8,305 nucleotides of DNA, taken from the NCBI GenBank assembly GCA_036503065.1, contig DASXXM010000085.1:1-8305 (forward strand). Direction: 5' to 3'. Shown here piece by piece: positions 4,865-8,305 of this stretch; within the stretch, counting starts at the first letter, position 1, and each line of letters starts with the position of its first letter. The position numbers and the translations under genes were made by a program. The notes under the pieces were generated by a model. That model saw only the letters and a list, made by a program, of their open reading frames with translations, was not told where the DNA came from and ran no database searches. Origin of the DNA: DATEPR01 sp036503065 (lineage in GTDB: Bacteria; Actinomycetota; Actinomycetes; Mycobacteriales; Pseudonocardiaceae).

Positions 4865-7212
4865 AGCGGTCCGAGCAGCGAGAACAACGTCGGCACCAGG
4901 TTGCACAGGCCGCCGGGGTGGTACTTCCCCGAGCCCGGATCGGACGGGCAACCCGGCTGGGTCGGCGGCGGACCGACCGTCGTGGGCGGCTGGACCGGCG
5001 GCGTTGTGGTGGTGGTCGTCGGTGGCGCGGTAGGCGGCGGCGCGCCGGTCGGATCGGGCCCCGGCCTCGGACCCCGCGTCGTAGTCGTTGTCGCCGGAGG
5101 CGGCGAGCTCTTCGTCGGGTCGGGCGAAGTGGTCGTCGTCGGCGTGGCCGGGTTGGTCGTCGTCGGGGCGGTGGTCACCGTGCCGTCCGGGCCCGGGAGG
5201 CAGAACAACAGGCACTTCGGTGGCTCGATCGCGACCTGGACGGTCTGCATGGCGCTGCCGAGCGTGCCGACCACCGTGACCACGTCCGACTCCGCCCGCA
5301 GGTGGTAGAGCCGCAGCCGCAGGTGCGCCGAGTGCTGGGGCGCCAGCGGCGCGTCCGTGGTGCACGTCGCCTGCGTGCCCCCGCCGACGCACGTGAACTC
5401 AGGGCCGCTCTGCCACCGCGACGCCGACCGGTCGACCACGACCGTCACCGGTTTCGTGCTGGTGCCGGTGTTGGTCGCGGTCACGTCCAGGATCGGCGAG
5501 CCGTCCCACAGCCAGTGCAGCCACGAGTCGATGCCATCCAGGCGCGCGGTCAGCGCCAGCCGGTCGACCAGCGCCGGGACCTGCACCTGAACCGTGATCA
5601 TCACGGACACGTCGGTGCCGGCGCTGACCGTGCCGGTGATCTGGCCGCCCATCGTGCCGGGCGCCGCCACCAACTGGAACACCAGCACCACGGACTGGCC
5701 GGGCTGCAGGCCGCTTGGCGACGTGCAACTGACCGTGCCGGTGCCCGGCGGACACATCACGGAACCGGGTGCCGTCGGCGCGGCGGGCGGTGCCGTTTTC
5801 GGCTGTGTTGTCGTCGGTGGGGTCTTCTGCGGCCCGATCCGTTGCTCGTGCAGCGAGCGCGGGCCTGCGGCGGTGACCGGGCCGGTCACGCTGACGCCGG
5901 GCGGCAGGTGCAGGACCGCCGTCACCGGCTGGGAAACCGCGTTGCCGGTGTTGACCACCGTGATCGGCAGGGCGACCGAGCCCTGGCCGGGTACGAGCGT
6001 GATGGCAGGCCCGGACGCGCTCAGGGTCGCATGCCCGGGCGGTGGTGGCGCGGGCGTCGGTGGTGGCGCCGGTGTGGGGGCCGGCGTCGGGCTGGCCGGG
6101 TTGGGCGGCGCGGGCGTGACGTGCGGCGCTGGTGGGGGCACGACCGGCGGCGGCACTGCCGGTGGCTTCGGCGGCGGGGCCGGCACGGTGGCCGGCGGTG
6201 GTGGCGCCGCCGCGGCCGGGATGTGCTGGGCGGTCCCGCCGGTCAACGCGAGGATCAGCACGACGGCCAGCGCCGCGACCGACGCGCCGACCCCGGCGAA
6301 CTGCCTCGGCAACGAACCGGCCGCGCCCGCAGCGGCGCCCGCGCCACCGCCGGCCGCCGCGGCCGTAGCGGACGCGGTCAGCGCGACAGCGGCACTGGCC
6401 TTGGCGGTGGTGGCCAGGTAGCCGGCCGCGCCGATACCCAGCACCAGCGTGGCGACGACCTGCAGGCCGCCGTTCACGTCGGCCAATTCGGCGGCCAGCG
6501 CGCGGCACCGGTCGCACTCGTCCAGGTGCGCCTCGACCTGCGCGGTCTCCCGCTTGGACAGGCTGCCCCTGGTCCAGGCGCCGAGCTTCTCGGTGGTGGC
6601 CCGGCAGCGTTCCGCCGTGTTCGTGGTCTCGGCCAGGTGGACCTGGAGGTACGCCTCGCGTAGACCTTCCCGAGCGCGGTAGGCCAGCGCGGACACCCCG
6701 TTGGCGGTCAGGCCGAGCAGCGGCGCCACCTCGGCGGGCGACTGGCCCTCGATCGCGGTGTGCCAGAGCACCGCCTGCCAGCGTTCCGGCAGCCGGGCGA
6801 ACGCCTTCGCGGCCAGTGAGCGCTCCAGCCCGGCCACCGCCGTGTCCCGGAACGGCTCGCTGATCTTGTCGGTGCTCACGCCGGACATCGTCGTGACGTC
6901 GTCGGTCAGCTCGACCTTGCGGTCCCGGCGGGTCTTGTCGTACGCCACATGCCGCAGCGCGGTGAGCAGGTACGCGCGGAACGCCGCGTCCGGGCCGCGG
7001 CCGGCGCGCAGGGTGTCCAGTACCCGGGCGAACGCCTCGGAGACCAGGTCGTCGGACTCCGCGCGGGACCGGGCCAGCTGCCTGGCCAGGTTGTACGCGG
7101 CCGACACGTGCCGCTCGTAGAGCGACCCGAACGCGTCCACCTGACCACTCCGGACCGCGTCGATCAGCTCCGCGTCACTGGGACCCTGGATCTCTGCGGG
7201 AACCGCGGCCAC
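4861..7212 (-). CDS. ECF sigma factor fused to zinc-finger anti-sigma-like domain, membrane segments and Pro/Thr-rich ectodomain
   Basis: A 783-aa protein that joins a transcription initiation factor to a surface module. Sigma region 2 is about 26-97 (LYERHVSAAYNLARQLA, DDLVSEAFARVLDTLR) and region 4 about 133-190 (FARLPERWQAVLWH, then helix-turn-helix SPAEVAPLLGLTANGVSALA). A ZAS-like zinc motif follows: Cys203, then His229-x3-Cys233-x2-Cys236. Hydrophobic segments lie at about 250-268 and 307-325, with an Ala/Gly-rich stretch between (272-299). The rest is Pro-rich linker (335-392), two Ig/CARDB-like beta domains (about 396-445, resuming 500-545; 570-662), a Thr/Pro stretch (676-753) and a conserved-looking tail with Cys755 and Cys770. 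Known ECF groups in actinobacteria carry fused zinc-finger and membrane extensions (ECF52 as I recall), so the fusion type has precedent. The inferred role is a membrane-tethered sigma factor released or unmasked by an outside signal. The start is GTG 7212 with SD AGGAGG (7218-7223 on the minus strand), immediately after an in-frame TAA. No separate anti-sigma gene is nearby. Confidence 0.88.
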   Translation of the reverse strand: MAAVPAEIQGPSDAELIDAVRSGQVDAFGSLYERHVSAAYNLARQLARSRAESDDLVSEAFARVLDTLRAGRGPDAAFRAYLLTALRHVAYDKTRRDRKVELTDDVTTMSGVSTDKISEPFRDTAVAGLERSLAAKAFARLPERWQAVLWHTAIEGQSPAEVAPLLGLTANGVSALAYRAREGLREAYLQVHLAETTNTAERCRATTEKLGAWTRGSLSKRETAQVEAHLDECDRCRALAAELADVNGGLQVVATLVLGIGAAGYLATTAKASAAVALTASATAAAAGGGAGAAAGAAGSLPRQFAGVGASVAALAVVLILALTGGTAQHIPAAAAPPPPATVPAPPPKPPAVPPPVVPPPAPHVTPAPPNPASPTPAPTPAPPPTPAPPPPGHATLSASGPAITLVPGQGSVALPITVVNTGNAVSQPVTAVLHLPPGVSVTGPVTAAGPRSLHEQRIGPQKTPPTTTQPKTAPPAAPTAPGSVMCPPGTGTVSCTSPSGLQPGQSVVLVFQLVAAPGTMGGQITGTVSAGTDVSVMITVQVQVPALVDRLALTARLDGIDSWLHWLWDGSPILDVTATNTGTSTKPVTVVVDRSASRWQSGPEFTCVGGGTQATCTTDAPLAPQHSAHLRLRLYHLRAESDVVTVVGTLGSAMQTVQVAIEPPKCLLFCLPGPDGTVTTAPTTTNPATPTTTTSPDPTKSSPPPATTTTTRGPRPGPDPTGAPPPTAPPTTTTTTPPVQPPTTVGPPPTQPGCPSDPGSGKYHPGGLCNLVPTLFSLLGPL

Positions 7213-7412
7213 TTAATCCTCCTCAGCTACCGGGGGTCAGTGTGACGGACCTGAATCCCGCTCGCCATGGCGGATCGCCGAACGACTGTCGCGGACGGTA
7301 GTCATGTCCGAGTTGGGTCCGGAATCCGCGTCATATGGGGGCATCCGTAGCGTCTGGTGACTGAGAGCGATCAACGGGGCAGGCAGTTCGGCCAACAGGA
7401 GGACAAGCGGCA
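7213..7412. promoter_or_regulatory. Divergent intergenic region between sigma fusion and GGDEF-like gene
   Basis: This 200-bp gap must hold the starts of both divergent transcripts. It contains good SDs at each end (AGGAGG, minus strand, 7218-7223; AGGAGG, plus strand, 7397-7402). It also has a spaced inverted repeat CGCGGA (7290-7295) / TCCGCG (7325-7330) and a short palindrome GTCAGTGTGAC near 7236. I looked for ECF-type pairs: GGAAT occurs but no CGT-type -10 lies at the usual distance. No promoter is called. Confidence 0.35.
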
Positions 7413-8249
7413 GTGGGAACGCGGGAGGTGTCGCCACAATCGTGGCGTGGCGACTCGGCCAGGGCTTGTCACGCCCTGCGATCGCGGTGGCGGACGGCGA
7501 GCCTGGCATCCGGGTGGCCGTTTCCGACCGACTGGGCCGTGGCAGAGGTCGACCTGGTGTGCGCGGCGGTACTCGCCGGCGCCGATCCGGACCAGGCGCT
7601 GATCCAACTGGGTAGAGCGCGGGCGAGCGCGGGCTCCGGACTCGGCGAGACGCTGCAGGACGTGGCGGCACTGCACGCGGTGCTGACCGTGCCGGCGAAC
7701 CACGACGGCCTGGTCTCGGCCGACCCCGATGCCACGCCGGCCCGGCTGCTCAGGGTCACCGCGATGGCCTGGTCGGACGTTCTTGTCCAGCAACTGGCCC
7801 AGGGCGGCGTCCACGACAGCCTCACGGGTCTCAACAACACCGCGTACCTGCGGGCCCGGCTGCGCGAGATCTACCGGGCCGCGGCCGCGGGCGGGTTCGA
7901 CGCCAGGTCGCGTTACGTACTCGTGGTGGTCGACGCCGACCTGGGCCGCACCACCGGCTGGTCCCGCCTGGCCGCGATGGTGCTGCTGGCCGACGTGCTG
8001 CACACCGCGTTCGACGGCGGCCAGACCCTGGCCACGATCGGCCCGGCCACCATGGTCGTCCTGGCCGAACGCGACGGCAGGCTGTCCGAGCGGGCCGCGG
8101 CCACCCGCTGGCTGACCACCGAACGGCTGGGCGTCGACCCGCAGCTGAGCCAGGTCGGCGTGCCGTCGGTGCGGCTGGAACCGCTGCCGGCCACCCACGA
8201 GAAGGCATGTCGGCTGGTCGCCGAGCTGGCTCGGACACCGGGCCACTAG
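7413..8249 (+). CDS. Protein with degenerate GGDEF-like domain
   Basis: A 278-aa probably soluble protein. Residues 133-150 (VHDSLTGLNNTAYLRARL) match the signature that opens GGDEF diguanylate cyclase domains. The catalytic parts are missing. The metal-binding strand reads LVVVDADLGRTTGW (170-183), and the place of the GG(D/E)EF loop reads ATIGPATMVVLAER (207-220). It is therefore unlikely to make cyclic di-GMP and may bind nucleotide or act as a protein-interaction scaffold. The N-terminal 130 residues are helical (SLASGWPFPTDWAVAEVDLVCAA onward) with no domain I recognise, and no membrane segments are evident. The start is GTG 7413 with SD AGGAGG at 7397-7402. An alternative in-frame GTG at 7428 has only a crowded GGGAG. 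The gene ends 12 nt before purK in the same direction, which suggests cotranscription. Confidence 0.75.
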   Translation: MGTREVSPQSWRGDSARACHALRSRWRTASLASGWPFPTDWAVAEVDLVCAAVLAGADPDQALIQLGRARASAGSGLGETLQDVAALHAVLTVPANHDGLVSADPDATPARLLRVTAMAWSDVLVQQLAQGGVHDSLTGLNNTAYLRARLREIYRAAAAGGFDARSRYVLVVVDADLGRTTGWSRLAAMVLLADVLHTAFDGGQTLATIGPATMVVLAERDGRLSERAAATRWLTTERLGVDPQLSQVGVPSVRLEPLPATHEKACRLVAELARTPGH

Positions 8250-8261
8250 GCTCGCCTGTTC

Positions 8262-8305
8262 GTGGACCCTCGTACCGGCCTTCCCGTCGTCGGCATGGTG
8301 GGCGG
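8262..8305 (+). CDS. purK: 5-(carboxyamino)imidazole ribonucleotide synthase, N-terminal fragment
   Basis: The first 14 codons, VDPRTGLPVVGMVGG, run off the right edge. VGMVGG is the start of the nucleotide-binding loop (VGMVGGGQLARM) that opens actinobacterial PurK, the ATP-dependent enzyme that carboxylates AIR to N5-CAIR in purine biosynthesis. The start must lie after the in-frame TAG at 8247-8249, and GTG 8262 is the only sensible choice. The SD is weak (only TAGG at 8247-8250), so translation may depend on coupling to the upstream gene. The identification rests on a short but characteristic stretch. Confidence 0.82.
   Translation, partial: MDPRTGLPVVGMVG

Noticed and set aside
4714..6663. 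Long plus-strand open frame antisense to the sigma fusion
   Set aside because: Its translation is an Arg/Gly-rich low-complexity string typical of the shadow of a GC-rich gene. The minus strand has recognisable sigma, zinc-finger and membrane features with a strong SD.
7413..8249. Active diguanylate cyclase
   Set aside because: The GG(D/E)EF loop and metal-binding residues are absent even though the opening signature is present.
1..8305. CRISPR array, tRNA, rRNA or insertion sequence
   Set aside because: No regularly spaced short repeats, no cloverleaf-like conserved arms, no transposase-like frame and no terminal inverted repeats of IS type were seen.

Overview
The window is very GC-rich, with coding regions that strongly prefer G or C at the third codon position, many GTG starts, purine-rich Shine-Dalgarno (SD) sites and Pro/Thr/Ala-rich membrane proteins. 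This points to a high-GC actinomycete. Protein similarity recalled from memory suggests a Pseudonocardiaceae-like genome, but the genus cannot be fixed from the sequence alone.

Layout. The left edge holds the last 26 codons of an unrecognised plus-strand gene. A long interrupted hairpin repeat follows (copy 1), then hisN (histidinol-phosphatase) on the minus strand. Divergent from hisN is a compact two-component operon: an OmpR-type response regulator and, 9 nt later, its HAMP-type histidine kinase. A 149-bp AT-richer gap with two DnaA-box-like 9-mers separates the kinase from a convergent GtrA-family membrane protein gene. The 330-bp divergent gap beyond GtrA carries a second copy of the hairpin repeat. 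Next comes a tail-to-tail pair whose TAG stops interlock in a single CTAG. The plus-strand member is a small single-pass membrane protein with a Pro/Thr linker and a duplicated four-cysteine exterior module. The minus-strand member is a 783-aa fusion of an ECF sigma factor, a zinc-finger anti-sigma-like domain, membrane segments and a large Pro/Thr-rich ectodomain. Divergent from the sigma fusion is a protein with a GGDEF-like N-terminal signature but a degenerate catalytic region, and 12 nt after its stop the purine gene purK begins and runs off the window.

How the genes may work together. hisN and purK are housekeeping biosynthesis genes, and GtrA is a likely polyprenyl-linked sugar translocation or cell-envelope protein. 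GtrA and purK lie next to each other in other actinobacteria (Rv3277 and Rv3276c in Mycobacterium tuberculosis). Here a block of about 4.1 kb that looks like surface sensing and signalling sits between them. Within it the sigma fusion has the layout of a one-polypeptide receptor: transcription factor inside, sensor outside.

The strongest non-coding signal is the pair of 85-nt hairpins at 104-188 and 3850-3934. They share a loop and a 5-nt bulge, their stems differ by compensatory changes, and each is flanked by direct repeats.
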